DNA of 54,216 bases. Origin: Rhodocyclaceae bacterium (GTDB lineage Bacteria > Pseudomonadota > Gammaproteobacteria > Burkholderiales > Rhodocyclaceae). The translations under genes were made by a program, and so were the position numbers. Shown here one piece after another: positions 25,663 through 35,427 of the stretch. Positions within the stretch are counted from its first letter, which is position 1; each line of letters begins with the position of its first letter. The notes under the pieces are model-generated. The model did no database searches, was not told the origin of the DNA, and saw nothing but the letters and a program-made list of their open reading frames with translations. The stretch lies in NCBI GenBank assembly GCA_020445785.1, contig JAGRFZ010000060.1, forward strand, positions 1 to 54,216. Direction: 5' to 3'.

Positions 25663-25803
25663 GCCCTGCAGCATTATCAGCCCCTTGCCTCCGCACGCTC
25701 GTGCGCCATGTAAAGCCTGCCGACAGTCGATTCATGACCCGCAAGACGTGCCGCATCCCTACCGCCCCCCCCGCATGAGGACAGGTCGTGCGAAGATCGG
25801 GGC

Positions 25804-26616
25804 ATGCCCGATCAAGACCTGACGCCCCGCGTCTCCGAGCTATTCCAGTACCCCGTGAAATCCTGCGCCCCACTTGCGCTGGGGCGCGGCTTCGTGGACG
25901 ACCGCGGCCTCGCCGGTGATCGGCGTTATCTGGTGACCGACCCCGATGGCGGATTCCTCACCGGACGCCGCCATCCGCGCCTCGCCAGCCTGTTGGCGAC
26001 CCCCCACGAGGACGGCCTGGTCCTGGCCGCGGAAGGACGCCCGACGCTGGTGCTCGCGAGCCGCGACTTCCTCGACCGCTATATCGACGTCACCATCTGG
26101 CGGCAGTCCGTGTCGGCCCAGTGTTGCGGCGAAGCGGCCGACGAATGGATCAGCAGCTTCCTCGGCACGCCGGCACGGCTGGTGCATTTCGGTCCCCGCA
26201 GCACACGGGCGATCAAGGACGTGCCGGACCGCGAGCTCGGCTTTGCCGACGGCTACCCCTTGTTGCTGGCGTCCGAGGCCTCGCTCGTCGAATTGCAGTC
26301 GCATTGCCCGGCCCCCTTGGTGATGGAGCAATTCCGCCCCAACATCGTCGTCTCGGGCGCCGAGGCATGGGCGGAAGATCAGTGGCGAAGGATCCGCATC
26401 GGCACCCTCGAGTTCGATCTGCACTCCCCGTGCGAGCGCTGTGTATTCACGACGCTCGCGCCGCGCAGCGAGCGCTTCCATCCGCTACAGCAGCCGCTGC
26501 GAACTCTCATCCGACACCATCATGACGGCCGTGGTACACCGCTGTTCGGTCACAACCTCATCGCCCAGGGGAGCGGCCTGATCGAACGCGGCATGGCGGT
26601 CACGGTGCTGGCCTGA
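25804..26616 (+). CDS. MOSC-domain molybdenum cofactor protein (YcbX-like)
   Basis: 270-residue protein with an N-terminal MOSC beta-barrel domain (about 10-110; LFQYPVKSCAPL start) and a C-terminal MOSC domain. The conserved cysteine that binds molybdenum cofactor in the mARC/YcbX family lies in SPCERCVFTT. E. coli YcbX detoxifies N-hydroxylated bases using Moco, so a related reductive role is plausible. It is cytoplasmic: no signal peptide or 2Fe-2S ferredoxin tail is fused, unlike the longer YcbX form. The start is the ATG just after a short GC-rich leader; no strong ribosome site was seen. Confidence 0.88.
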   Translation: MPDQDLTPRVSELFQYPVKSCAPLALGRGFVDDRGLAGDRRYLVTDPDGGFLTGRRHPRLASLLATPHEDGLVLAAEGRPTLVLASRDFLDRYIDVTIWRQSVSAQCCGEAADEWISSFLGTPARLVHFGPRSTRAIKDVPDRELGFADGYPLLLASEASLVELQSHCPAPLVMEQFRPNIVVSGAEAWAEDQWRRIRIGTLEFDLHSPCERCVFTTLAPRSERFHPLQQPLRTLIRHHHDGRGTPLFGHNLIAQGSGLIERGMAVTVLA

Positions 26617-26716
26617 TCCGAACCCGGCGGACCGCCGGACTCCCGCCTCGAAGAGGCCGGCTTCGCCCAGGCGACTACACTGTCGAGTAGGCACCTTGGA
26701 TGCGGGAGGTTTCGAA

Positions 26717-27109
26717 ATGGTCGTGCGCGTCGTGCGTCTCGGCAGTGCGCGGGTCGAAGGCGAGGGGTTGCGCATCGGCACGGTTCGGCGCCCGCCGCGG
26801 GGTGTCGCGAAGAGCGATTTCGCCAAGCAGGACTGGTACGACGTCTGGCTTCCGCTGCTATCGCCCAGTGCCGACACCGTCAAGCTGGGCCAGGCGGCCA
26901 CGACAAGCGCCGGGTGGCGAGCGTTCGCGCGCAAGTATCGCGCGGAGATGCGCGCCCCGGATGCCGCCCGCACGATCGAACTGTTGGCCGCCATGTCCCG
27001 CCATGCCGACTTTTCGGTGGGCTGCTACTGCGAGCGCGAAGACCGCTGCCATCGCTCGGTGCTGCGCGAACTGCTGCGCGAGCACGGCGCCACCATGGAA
27101 GAGGCCTGA
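26717..27109 (+). CDS. DUF488-family protein
   Basis: 130-residue soluble protein of the DUF488/YeaO type. The C-terminal Cys-rich signature GCYCEREDRCHRSVLRELL is the family hallmark, preceded by a central helix region with WRAFARKYRAEM. The N-terminal TVRRPPRGVAKSDFAKQDWYDVWLPLL is also typical of YeaO-like members. Function is unproven; the clustered Cys/His hint at metal or nucleic-acid contact. GGGAGG upstream supports ATG 26717 over the in-frame ATG at 26696. It ends 66 bases from the convergent hybrid kinase. Confidence 0.85.
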   Translation: MVVRVVRLGSARVEGEGLRIGTVRRPPRGVAKSDFAKQDWYDVWLPLLSPSADTVKLGQAATTSAGWRAFARKYRAEMRAPDAARTIELLAAMSRHADFSVGCYCEREDRCHRSVLRELLREHGATMEEA

Positions 27110-27175
27110 CGACGCGGACCTCGGTCGTGGCACGCCCCTGGGCAGCGCGCGGCGCCGTCCCCCGGCAGACGCGGC

Positions 27176-29323
27176 CTAGCCTTCTGCCCGGACGGGAATC
27201 CAGCGGGCCAGCGTCGAGAACAGCGTCTCGGGCTCGACCGGCTTGGCGATGAAGTCGTTCATGCCGGCATCTGCGCAGGCCCGGCGGTCCTCGTCGAAGG
27301 CGTTGGCGGTCATCGCCAGCACCGGGGTGAGATCGCCGCGGCGACGCATTTCACGACAAGCATCGAGACCGTCCAGGACCGGCATCTGGAGGTCCATCAG
27401 CACGACATCGTACGCCTCGTCGGCGAGCATCTCGAGGGCTTCGGCCCCGTGATTGGCGATGTCGACGAACAGGCCCGCAATGCGAAGGTGCTCGGCCGCG
27501 ATCACCTGGTTCACCTGGTTGTCCTCGACCAACAGGATGCGGGCGCCGGAGCGCAGCTTCTGATCGCAGGCCTTTGCGCTCGGAAACGCAGTCGCGTCGC
27601 CGAGCCCGAGTTCGGCCTCGAACCAAAAGGTGCTGCCCGCCCCGAGCACGCTGCGGACACCGATGCTGCCCCCCATCAACCCGGCCAACCGCTTGCTGAT
27701 GGCCAATCCGAGGCCACTGCCGCCGTGGGTCCGCGTGGTCGAAGCCTCCGCCTGTTCGAAGGCGTCGAACACCCGTTGCTGACTCTGTTCGGCGATACCG
27801 ATGCCGGTGTCTTCGACCTCGAAGCGCAGCCGCACACAGTCGGTCCTCCGCGCGATCAGTGACGCCACCAGCACGATGTGTCCGCGCTCGGTGAACTTGA
27901 CGGCGTTGCCGATGAAATTGATCAGTATCTGGCCGAGCCGAAGCGGATCACCGAGCAGGGTCAAGCCATTCAGCGCAGGGTCGATCCGCTCGCGGAAAAC
28001 CAGACCTTTGCCACGCATCCGACCGGCAAACATCGAGCGCACGTGGTCGATCACGCCGCCGACCATCATCGGCGTCCGCTCGATCTTCATCTGGCCGGCC
28101 TCGATCTTCGACAGGTCGAGGATGTCGTCGATGATGCGAAGCAGCAGCTTGGCGGCAGTGATGATCTGTTCGAGGCGATCACGCTGCCCGCGGTCCGTGA
28201 TGTCGTGGCGCAGCAGGTGGGCGAAGCCGAGGACGGCGTTCATCGGCGTCCTGATCTCATGCGACATGTTGGCGAGAAAGACCGACTTTGCCTGCGACGC
28301 CCGCTCGGCCGCATCGATGGACGCGCGCAATGCCTCCTCGACCCGCTTTTCGTGGGTGATGTCCTCGTACAGACCGAGCAACCCGACGATGGCGCCCGAC
28401 CCATCGCGCAAGGGAACGCGGCTGGTCCGCCACCACACTTCTGCGCCGTCGGCCGCCGGCACCGCATGCTCGACCTTGAGCCGTGCTTCTCCGCTGTCGA
28501 TGACCTCCCGATCCTTCGCCCGGATTTCGGCCGCCCTCGCCTGCCAGCCCATGTCGTCGTCGTCATTCCCGATCACCTCGTCGGCGGACGCCTTGCCGGC
28601 ATCGTTCGCCAGCAACTGATTGCAGCCGAGGTAGCGCAGGCTCAGGTCCTTCCAGTAGAGGCGCACCGGGATCGTATCGAGCACGCCATGCAGCATGCGA
28701 TTGAGTTCGTCGACCCGCGCCTTTTCTCGGGCGAGACCGTCACGCGCCTGCTCCAACATGACGCGCTCGCCCTGCAGCTGTTCGATGGCCCGTTGTTCGA
28801 CGCCGACCATGTACGACACCAGCAGGAAGATGCCGGTCGAGGCGCAGCCCAGATTGAGCATCAGGAAGCCACGCTGGACACCCTCGGAGAGCGGCGAAAC
28901 CCGTGCTGCGAGCCACGGGTCGATGAGCATCGACACCACGATCAGCGCGGCATAGGCCGCCAGCCACAACCATGCCGTCCGGCGGCTGTAGAGGATCAGC
29001 GCGGTCACCGGCGCGAAGATCGCCCACAACATCACCATGCTGCCCGCCACGAATCCGCCGAGCAGCCACATCGTCACGAAGGGCGCCAGCAATACCAGGC
29101 CGAGCAGGCATGCCTCGTGGCTGCGCACGCTGCCACTGCGCAGGAATCGCAGCAGGCTCAAGCCGGTGACCAGGGCGAAAGCGATCGGAATGGCGCCGGC
29201 CTCGGGTCGTGACAGGGATAGCAGCGCCGCGCCCCACACGCACCCCGCCGGCACCAGGATCAGCGAGGCGACCGTCAGCGCGATCTTGCGGATGCGCAGG
29301 CCGGAGTCGTCGCCCGGGCGCAC
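27176..29323 (-). CDS. Membrane hybrid histidine kinase with PAS and receiver domains
   Basis: About 715 residues if read from GTG 29323. Domain order: six or so N-terminal membrane helices (residues 12-175), a coiled-coil linker (about 178-210), a PAS domain (about 210-335; ends [15 protein letters not shown]), HisKA with His355 in [10 protein letters not shown], HATPase ([24 protein letters not shown]) and a receiver with phospho-acceptor near Asp644 ([11 protein letters not shown]). It probably senses through the membrane or PAS part and passes phosphate to an unlinked partner, since no Hpt or output protein is adjacent. The start is uncertain: no ATG precedes the first helix except one at 29752, which would add an Arg/Pro-rich tail. 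Confidence 0.9.
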   Translation of the reverse strand: MRPGDDSGLRIRKIALTVASLILVPAGCVWGAALLSLSRPEAGAIPIAFALVTGLSLLRFLRSGSVRSHEACLLGLVLLAPFVTMWLLGGFVAGSMVMLWAIFAPVTALILYSRRTAWLWLAAYAALIVVSMLIDPWLAARVSPLSEGVQRGFLMLNLGCASTGIFLLVSYMVGVEQRAIEQLQGERVMLEQARDGLAREKARVDELNRMLHGVLDTIPVRLYWKDLSLRYLGCNQLLANDAGKASADEVIGNDDDDMGWQARAAEIRAKDREVIDSGEARLKVEHAVPAADGAEVWWRTSRVPLRDGSGAIVGLLGLYEDITHEKRVEEALRASIDAAERASQAKSVFLANMSHEIRTPMNAVLGFAHLLRHDITDRGQRDRLEQIITAAKLLLRIIDDILDLSKIEAGQMKIERTPMMVGGVIDHVRSMFAGRMRGKGLVFRERIDPALNGLTLLGDPLRLGQILINFIGNAVKFTERGHIVLVASLIARRTDCVRLRFEVEDTGIGIAEQSQQRVFDAFEQAEASTTRTHGGSGLGLAISKRLAGLMGGSIGVRSVLGAGSTFWFEAELGLGDATAFPSAKACDQKLRSGARILLVEDNQVNQVIAAEHLRIAGLFVDIANHGAEALEMLADEAYDVVLMDLQMPVLDGLDACREMRRRGDLTPVLAMTANAFDEDRRACADAGMNDFIAKPVEPETLFSTLARWIPVRAEG

Positions 29324-29834
29324 GCCGCGCTCGACAAGTTGGCTGAACCTACGGCTGGACGGCGATTTCGACAATGAGGGCGAATTCCTGTTGGCACAGC
29401 CTCGCAATCTAACGCGATTCGGGCATCCAGCGCACGCCCCGAGGCCCGATCGGTGGCCACACGGCGACCGAATGCATCGGCGAATCGGGTACGGCTTGCC
29501 TGCCCCGGCGTCCGGCCTTGTGTCGAAGAAGACAGCGCACGCGGCTGCGGGCACTCCGAGGACCGGCCTGGACGACACCGAAAGACCGCCGCAAGGCGGC
29601 GCCGGCGAGGCGGGCCACGGCACTGCGCCCGAACCCCAGACCCACCGTCGAATCGCACCGGATCCTGCCGAAGGGTGGATGCGGCACGCATGCCGCGGCA
29701 ACGGCCGGATTTGACCACCAACGACGGCTCGCCGATACTCGCCCGCAAACATTCACCCGCCATGTTCCGCACGGCAGCCACGAAAGCGCCGCCCGAGCGG
29801 CACGACATTTCGCCGAGGGGTCCCGGATCGCCGG
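29324..29834. other. Divergent regulatory gap, no gene supported
   Basis: 511 bases between the hybrid kinase (minus) and the GGDEF-hemerythrin gene (plus). The minus frame stays open to an ATG at 29752, but the product is Arg/Pro/Gly-rich and unlike any kinase N-terminus, so I treat it as non-coding. It holds the candidate promoter at 29711-29739. Confidence 0.5.
29711..29739 (+). promoter_or_regulatory. Candidate sigma70 promoter for the GGDEF-hemerythrin gene
   Basis: TTGACC (29711-29716), a 17-base spacer and GATACT (29734-29739), with 5 of 6 and 4 of 6 consensus matches. Predicted transcription starts about 90 bases before the ATG at 29835. Confidence 0.45.
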
Positions 29835-31019
29835 ATGCAAAGCACGAAATCCCTGTCCAGGAGACTCATGCTGTTCCGCATCTTCATCGTCATGGTATCG
29901 GTGGAGTTCGCGATCATGGTGCTGATCGAATCCAGCCCCCTGAGCGGAAACGCGCCGCTGGAGATCGCCGTGGACGTGTTCCTGCTGGGCTCGATCGCAA
30001 CCCCGGCCATCTACTACTGGGTGGTTCGTCCCTTCATCGTCGACCGCGACAACGCGCTGCAGGAAAGTGCACGCCAGGCGCGAACCGACTCCCTCACCGG
30101 GCTCGCCAATCGGCGACTGTTCCGCGAGGTGCTGGCGGTAGAGCATGCCCGCCACCTGCGTTCGGGCAACGATCTGGCGGTGATTCTGGCGGACGTGGAC
30201 CACTTCAAGAAATTCAACGACACCTACGGTCACGTACGGGGAGACGACTGTCTCCAACGCGTGGCACAGGCAATTGCCGAGTGCGCGATGCGCCCCGCCG
30301 ATCTGGTCGCCCGCTACGGCGGCGAAGAATTCGTGCTGGTGCTGCCTGACACCGACCTGCGCGGTGCGAGAACCATTGGCGACGAAATCCGCAGACGGGT
30401 CGAATTCCTCGGCATCCCCCACGGAGCAGAGGGTGCCGGCGATTGCGTCACCGTCAGCGTCGGCGTCGCTGCCGGTCCGTGCACCCGGGAAGCGTCGTCG
30501 ATGGCACTGGTGGCCGGCGCCGACGAAATGCTCTACCGCGCGAAATCGGGCGGCCGCAATCGGGTCGAGGCGGCCGAACATGCTTCACGCGTCGGCACGC
30601 CACAGCCGGGACGGATCGAGCTCGGTGAGCACTACCGATCGGGCAACGGGCACATCGATGCCCAGCACGAGCAGATCATGCAATACACGGATCGATTGCT
30701 GCTCGCGCTGGCCGGCCCGGATTCCGGGACCTCCTTCGAGGACGAGGTGGTGGAGTTGCTGCGGCTGGTGGCCGTGCACTTTCGCGACGAGATCCTCATC
30801 CTGCGCAAGCTCGAATTCGCCGGCGTGGACGCGCACGCGCGCGAGCACGCTCGCCTGCTCGACAAGGCCGCCCGTCTGCTGCGCGACTACCGCGCCGGCA
30901 ATGCCGCCCCCAGCGCGCTGTTCCACTTCTTCGCCCGTGAGCTGGTTTCCGAACACGTGCTGTTGGCGGACAGCGACTACTTCCCCCTGACATCCGACGC
31001 CAGCGACGTTGCGCCATAG
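29835..31019 (+). CDS. Diguanylate cyclase with C-terminal hemerythrin domain
   Basis: 394 residues. Two membrane helices (about 11-32 and 45-65) are followed by a GGDEF domain with GGEEF at 162-166 and the inhibitory RxxD site at 153-156 (RPAD), so both catalysis and product feedback look intact. The C-terminal part (about 258-385) is a full hemerythrin domain: His278, His315, Glu319, His334, His338, His374, Asp379, with the same spacings as the bacteriohemerythrin in this window. It probably makes c-di-GMP from GTP as a function of diiron oxygenation or redox state. Known hemerythrin–GGDEF proteins I recall place the hemerythrin N-terminally, so this order is notable. Confidence 0.93.
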   Translation: MQSTKSLSRRLMLFRIFIVMVSVEFAIMVLIESSPLSGNAPLEIAVDVFLLGSIATPAIYYWVVRPFIVDRDNALQESARQARTDSLTGLANRRLFREVLAVEHARHLRSGNDLAVILADVDHFKKFNDTYGHVRGDDCLQRVAQAIAECAMRPADLVARYGGEEFVLVLPDTDLRGARTIGDEIRRRVEFLGIPHGAEGAGDCVTVSVGVAAGPCTREASSMALVAGADEMLYRAKSGGRNRVEAAEHASRVGTPQPGRIELGEHYRSGNGHIDAQHEQIMQYTDRLLLALAGPDSGTSFEDEVVELLRLVAVHFRDEILILRKLEFAGVDAHAREHARLLDKAARLLRDYRAGNAAPSALFHFFARELVSEHVLLADSDYFPLTSDASDVAP

Positions 31020-31160
31020 GGGCGCATCGACCGGATCTTGACCGCAAAGTGATGATTTCGTGAGGACTCGAAGGGAGCTGCTCGTGGATGCTGGTCGGGC
31101 CGACTCAGGCTGCCCCGCGGCCGCAGCCGGCGCGACCCACCATTCGCAGGAGAACCTCAC

Positions 31161-31613
31161 ATGAAGCGCAGCCTCGGAATCATCGCCACCTGCCTGTTGC
31201 TCGGCAGCCCGTTCGCCGGCGCCGACCCCGGCGCACCCAATTTCATGCCGTCCATCTGGGGAGACGGCCAAGTATGGGGAACCAAGGGAACCACCACGCT
31301 GCCGGCGCCCAACGTACATAATCTCGGCGCCTTCGACGCCCTCTACGTGGTCACCAATACCAACAATCCCGAAGGGCAATTGCCGATCTCGGAAGCGGCA
31401 CCGGGCAACCGCGATTACAACGGAGGACGCTGGTTCACCCACTCCGTGGAATGGACCGCGGAGGGCTTCATGGCGCACGGCATCGTCCCGATCCTGACTT
31501 CCGCCGACGACGTGGCCCTGCACGAGGATCTCGGCCACCTGGTGGTGACGCCGGGCTCCTTCCCGGGCGGACCTCCGGTGTACTTCCAGTGCCCGCTGCT
31601 GCCGGTTCACTGA
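31161..31613 (+). CDS. Secreted protein, unknown function
   Basis: 150-residue protein with a signal peptide (MKRSLGIIATCLLLGSPFAGA, cleavage near residue 21). The mature part is unusual: rich in Asn, Gly, Pro and aromatics (FMPSIWGDGQVWGTKGTTTL; ALYVVTNTNNPEGQL; GGRWFTHSVEWTAEGFMAHGIVP), with one cysteine near the end (FQCPLLPVH). The pattern looks like a small all-beta periplasmic domain. I cannot name a family. CAGGAG before the ATG supports the start. It follows the GGDEF-hemerythrin gene by 141 bases on the same strand, and a link is possible but unproven. Confidence 0.7.
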   Translation: MKRSLGIIATCLLLGSPFAGADPGAPNFMPSIWGDGQVWGTKGTTTLPAPNVHNLGAFDALYVVTNTNNPEGQLPISEAAPGNRDYNGGRWFTHSVEWTAEGFMAHGIVPILTSADDVALHEDLGHLVVTPGSFPGGPPVYFQCPLLPVH

Positions 31614-32061
31614 ACCCGCCGGCACCCAACGGGCGTTTCGAGCGGACGCAGGAAGAGGCGCGGCCCCGTCCGGGGCCGATGCCGAGACGCCGCAGTGGGG
31701 CCTGCGGCGTGCCACCCCCGTCGGACCTTGGCGGACGCCCGACGAGCGCGGGGGCGCGATTGCCCGGGGACGAGGTCCAGGCCTTCGCCCGGCACGAATC
31801 GCGGATTTCAAGCTATCCCTTGCAAACACCACACCAGCGCACGATCGCCAGACTGGCGCCGTTCGCCCTGTGTTTCCGGGCCTGAACGGGGCGACTCCGG
31901 CAGCGGCCAGTGGCGCTGCGCGCATTTTCGCCAAGCACCGGGGCATATCCACCACCGCCACCCGCGTCACGATTTTTGGCATTGCCTGCGGGGAAGGCCA
32001 TCTTCGGCGATCTATACTCGACATTCGGGCCGGATCGGACCACCGGCGGGGAGACAAGGCG
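31614..32061. other. Intergenic region, no gene found
   Basis: 448 bases before the DUF533 gene. It includes an A/T-richer patch with TATACT at about 32011-32026, a possible -10 element, but no well-spaced -35. Frames open here lack start sites and family features. Confidence 0.4.
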
Positions 32062-32829
32062 ATGAATCTATTGGGAACACTGGCCAAGGTCGCGGTCGGC
32101 GTGATGCTGGCACGGGGTGCGGGACGAATGATGCGCGGCGGCGGCTCGACGGGCGGCGGCTCGACAGATGGCGACAGCGCGGGCGGCGGCCTGGGCGATC
32201 TGATGGGCGGCCTGACGCGCGGTGGCGGCGCCGGCGATCTGCTCGGCGGCCTGCTGGGTGGCCTTGCCGGTGGGCGTGGCCAGAGCGGCGGCGGCCTGGG
32301 CGACCTGCTCGGCGGCGTGCTGTCGGGCGGTGGCGCCGCAGGCGGCGCTGGCGAGCTCGGCGGACTGGGCGGCTTGCTCGAAAGTCTCGGCGGGGCCCGG
32401 TCGGGCGGTGGCGGTCTCGGCCAGATGTTCAACCGCGCGATGGCGGGCGAAACCACCCCCACGCCTTCGGCGGAGGTCAATCAGGAGGCAGCGCTGCTGA
32501 TCCGGGCGATGATCAACGCCGCCAAGTCGGACGGTTCGGTCGACGCCGAAGAGCAGGGCCTGATCCTGGAGCAACTCGGCGAAGTCGGCAGCGAGGAACT
32601 CGAATTCGTCCGTCAGGAATTGGCCCGCCCCCTCGACGAGCAAGACTTTCTGCGCAGCATTCCCCGGGGCCTGGCACCGCAGGTCTATCTGATGTCGCTG
32701 CTGGCGATCAAGCTCGACTCGAACGCCGAGGTCGGCTATCTCGACCGTCTCGCGCGCGCGACCGGCCTGACGCCGGAGACGGTCAACGGCATCCACGCCC
32801 GAGTGGGCGTTCCCGCGCTCTACACCTGA
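32062..32829 (+). CDS. DUF533/TerB-like protein with glycine-rich linker
   Basis: 255 residues. A short N-terminal helix (MNLLGTLAKVAVGVMLARGAG) leads to a glycine-rich low-complexity stretch (about residues 24-130) with recurring GDLLGGLLGG-like units. A C-terminal helical DUF533 domain follows (about 140-255; EAALLIRAMINAAKSDGSVDAEEQ). That last segment carries acidic residues like those TerB-type domains use for metal binding. The N-terminal helix could anchor the protein to membrane. Function is unknown; relatives are often called YebE-like. GGGGAGACAAGG precedes the ATG at 32062. Confidence 0.85.
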   Translation: MNLLGTLAKVAVGVMLARGAGRMMRGGGSTGGGSTDGDSAGGGLGDLMGGLTRGGGAGDLLGGLLGGLAGGRGQSGGGLGDLLGGVLSGGGAAGGAGELGGLGGLLESLGGARSGGGGLGQMFNRAMAGETTPTPSAEVNQEAALLIRAMINAAKSDGSVDAEEQGLILEQLGEVGSEELEFVRQELARPLDEQDFLRSIPRGLAPQVYLMSLLAIKLDSNAEVGYLDRLARATGLTPETVNGIHARVGVPALYT

Positions 32830-32910
32830 GCGCGACCGCGGCCCGCCCCCTCGCCGCCGGGCCCCGCGTGCGCCGGGCCTGGCGGCGCGCGTGCGACGCT
32901 CGCCTTCGAC

Positions 32911-34479
32911 TCAGGCCCGATAGCCGATCCGAAAACCACCCCAGTGGCGACCGAGTACGGTGATCGGCGCAGAAACGTCGTGCATCAGTTCGCCGGTGTC
33001 GCGGCGGTAGGTCTGGAGGAGCACCGGCAATTCGTGGGCGCCGCAGCGCTTGCCGACTGGATCGTCGAAAATACGCTTGGTCCGGTTGGTCAACAGATCC
33101 CGATCGTAGTCTCCGGTCAGTGGCTGCGAGAAGCGCCTGTTGTGGGTCGGGAAATAGCCATTGATGTCGACGGCGCCGGCGTACACGACGAGGTCGTGAA
33201 CGTCGATCACCGGTTCCTGAATCGACGGAAAAACATCGTCGCTGAAGGCGTCGTAGCGCGTGTGGTATTTCTGCGGGCGGGTGCCGTCGATCGGCCGATA
33301 GTCGTGATCGAAGACATCCTCTTCGCGCAAACGGCCACACGCGATCGCCTGCTCCAGTACCTCCGCGATCCGCGCAGCGCAGGTGCTGGCCTGGTCGGCC
33401 ATCTCGCGATGCACGCCGTCGACCCGCTCGGCCTCCTTCCCAAGGCTAAAGATCTGCTTCAGCGTTCCGAGATTGGACGAAAGGCTTGCCAAGCGGGAAG
33501 CCGAGCGAGACACCATCGCCGCTTCCGAGATTCCTTGCTCGACGAGACGCGTGATGTCTTGCCCGCGGGACGAGATTTCCCCCAGGTCGTTGGCATGGCG
33601 GCCGATGATTTCCACCATCTCATCGACACGTGCCATGGTTTGCTTGGCCTCCGCATCGATGCGTTCAAGCCCGGCTCCGGCCGATCCGGAGATCTCACTT
33701 GCTTCACGCGCCCTTGCGGTACCAGTGCGGATGCTCTCGACGACACTGTCGATACGCTCGGTCATTTCTTCGATCACTGTTCTGATATTCTCCGTCGCGG
33801 AGGTCGTGCCCTCGGCCAAGTTGCGCACTTCGTCTGCCACGACCGCGAAACCCCGGCCATTCTCTCCCGCACGCGCGGCTTCGATCGCGGCATTGAGGGC
33901 CAGCAGGTCGGTTTGTTTGGCGATTCCGCTGATGGTCGTGACGATGCCGGCGATCTGACGCGACCGTTCCGCCAGCTCTTCGATCTGGCCACGCGAGAAG
34001 GCCATGAATTCGGTCAGTTCGGCGAAGGCGCGCAGACCGGCCGCGACGGCATCGGTACTTTCGACGATGATTGCGCTCGAGTGGTGGGATAGCTGTTGGA
34101 CCTGTTGCCCGATCTCGGCAATTTCGCCGGTGCGCGTCTCGATGCGCTCGACGGACTCGCGAATCGCCTGCGCATCCGCCTGCTGTGCATCGGAGTTGGC
34201 CAGCATGCTCTCGGAGATCCGCGACAATTCGCTGGTTTCCCGTTGAAGACAGCCGGCATTCTGGCCAATCGATCCCAACAAGTCTCGGGCACCGAGCCGG
34301 ATCGCGTTGGCGGCTCGAGCGACCGCGCCCGGTCCGCCAAGCTCGATGTCCAGCCGCCCTGCCTCCACTTGGCGGGCGGTCTCTTCGGCAGCCGGACCAT
34401 CCGATCCCCTCGTGAGCCTCATGCCCACCGGCACCGCCACGGCTACCCCCGCGAGAAAGCCAATCAGCATTTCGACCAT
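32911..34479 (-). CDS. Methyl-accepting chemotaxis-type protein with C-terminal sensor-like domain
   Basis: 522 residues. One N-terminal membrane helix ([17 protein letters not shown]) is followed by a coiled-coil signalling domain; the hairpin tip is recognisable in [34 protein letters not shown]. Unlike classic receptors there is no periplasmic sensor between two helices. Instead the C-terminal ~170 residues hold a soluble domain rich in aromatic and charged residues ([15 protein letters not shown]; ending [12 protein letters not shown]), a PAS/Cache-like pattern. It would signal to CheA/CheW in the cytoplasm. AAGGAA before ATG 34479 favours it over the upstream TTG. Confidence 0.88.
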   Translation of the reverse strand: MVEMLIGFLAGVAVAVPVGMRLTRGSDGPAAEETARQVEAGRLDIELGGPGAVARAANAIRLGARDLLGSIGQNAGCLQRETSELSRISESMLANSDAQQADAQAIRESVERIETRTGEIAEIGQQVQQLSHHSSAIIVESTDAVAAGLRAFAELTEFMAFSRGQIEELAERSRQIAGIVTTISGIAKQTDLLALNAAIEAARAGENGRGFAVVADEVRNLAEGTTSATENIRTVIEEMTERIDSVVESIRTGTARAREASEISGSAGAGLERIDAEAKQTMARVDEMVEIIGRHANDLGEISSRGQDITRLVEQGISEAAMVSRSASRLASLSSNLGTLKQIFSLGKEAERVDGVHREMADQASTCAARIAEVLEQAIACGRLREEDVFDHDYRPIDGTRPQKYHTRYDAFSDDVFPSIQEPVIDVHDLVVYAGAVDINGYFPTHNRRFSQPLTGDYDRDLLTNRTKRIFDDPVGKRCGAHELPVLLQTYRRDTGELMHDVSAPITVLGRHWGGFRIGYRA

Positions 34480-34527
34480 CCGTGTTCCTTGTCGGCTCAA
34501 TCTTGCTCTTCAAAGCGATATCGAACG

Positions 34528-34554
34528 GCATCGGCGCAAAGCATGGTTTCTAAA
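34528..34554 (-). promoter_or_regulatory. Possible sigma28 (FliA) promoter for the chemoreceptor
   Basis: On the minus strand, GCCGATGC (34528-34535) matches the sigma28 -10 consensus at 6 of 8 positions. An 11-base spacer precedes TTTAGAAA, a poor match to TAAAGTTT. Placement about 40 bases before the ATG is right for chemoreceptor genes, but the -35 match is weak. Confidence 0.25.
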
Positions 34555-34628
34555 GCGAAAGAGGACGCGAGACTCAAAAGTTCAAGATCGGGCCGCGCCA
34601 TGGCCCGAAGTCCGGGACGCGCGGTGAC

Positions 34629-35192
34629 TCAGCGATCGGTCAGCGCCAGATAGGCTTCGCGGGTCGACGCCGAGACCGCGCCGAGCACCTGGGCGTAGGT
34701 TGTCCTGTGCCGCGACAGCAGGCGTGCCGAGGCCACCGAGCGGGAACGGCAGTACCAGTGACAGCTATGCTGGAGGAGAAAGATCTCGGCGCACAGCATG
34801 TAGGCGCGATCCCGCCGTTCGAGCGCCGCGTCGTTCTCGACCACACGGGAGATGCCGCGGGCGTGGATGGCGATGAGCTTGCGCAGATCGGCCCGACCGA
34901 TCCGCATGGTTTCGGCGCTGGCATCGGCCAGATCGAGGGAAAGTGCCTGCAATTGTTCGGTGAGTTGACGCTCTCGCTCGGCCAGCATCGCCCAGATCGG
35001 TTCGCTGCGGTCGGCGTCCGATGCCCCCAATGCACGCAGATAGCCGTCGACGAGTTCCGCCATCAGCGCCTCGATCCGATAGGGCCGCAGGTACTCCGAC
35101 AGCAACGCCACCCGTTGTCGTTGACGGCGCACCCCGAGCAGGTGGACGGCGGCGACGATCAGTGCCAGCAGCAGCAAACCGTAGGATTCCAT
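34629..35192 (-). CDS. Membrane-anchored protein, unknown function
   Basis: 187 residues starting MESYGLLLLALIVAAVHLLGVR, one membrane helix with the rest cytoplasmic if oriented in the usual way. The soluble part is helical and charged, with AERERQLTEQLQALSLDLAD and a later IFLLQHSCHWYCRSRSVASARLLSRH segment containing Cys and several His. I do not recognise the family. The start is the ATG that begins the hydrophobic helix; the frame extends upstream to 35453 without a better signal. It lies 149 bases upstream of the chemoreceptor start, on the same strand. Confidence 0.65.
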   Translation of the reverse strand: MESYGLLLLALIVAAVHLLGVRRQRQRVALLSEYLRPYRIEALMAELVDGYLRALGASDADRSEPIWAMLAERERQLTEQLQALSLDLADASAETMRIGRADLRKLIAIHARGISRVVENDAALERRDRAYMLCAEIFLLQHSCHWYCRSRSVASARLLSRHRTTYAQVLGAVSASTREAYLALTDR

Positions 35193-35427
35193 GAAGGCGA
35201 TTGTCCCGTGACGAGGGTCACGATGACAAATCCGACGACCAATGGTCCCGAATGGCCGCGCTTGCCCTGCCCGATCCGCGGTCATATTCTTCGGGGAAAC
35301 CGTACCGCCGCATCGACGACACCCGGCCGGCGGGCCATCGTTCTGCATCGAATCGGCGGCTTGGTCCGACGACGCGACGCCGGGCGGCCGGATCGGACGC
35401 GGAGAATGGGTGCTGCTGAGGGCCACC

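Noticed and set aside
29324-29752. N-terminal extension of the hybrid kinase from ATG 29752
   Set aside because: The extension is Arg/Pro/Gly-rich, unlike any sensor domain, and the membrane helices begin right after GTG 29323.
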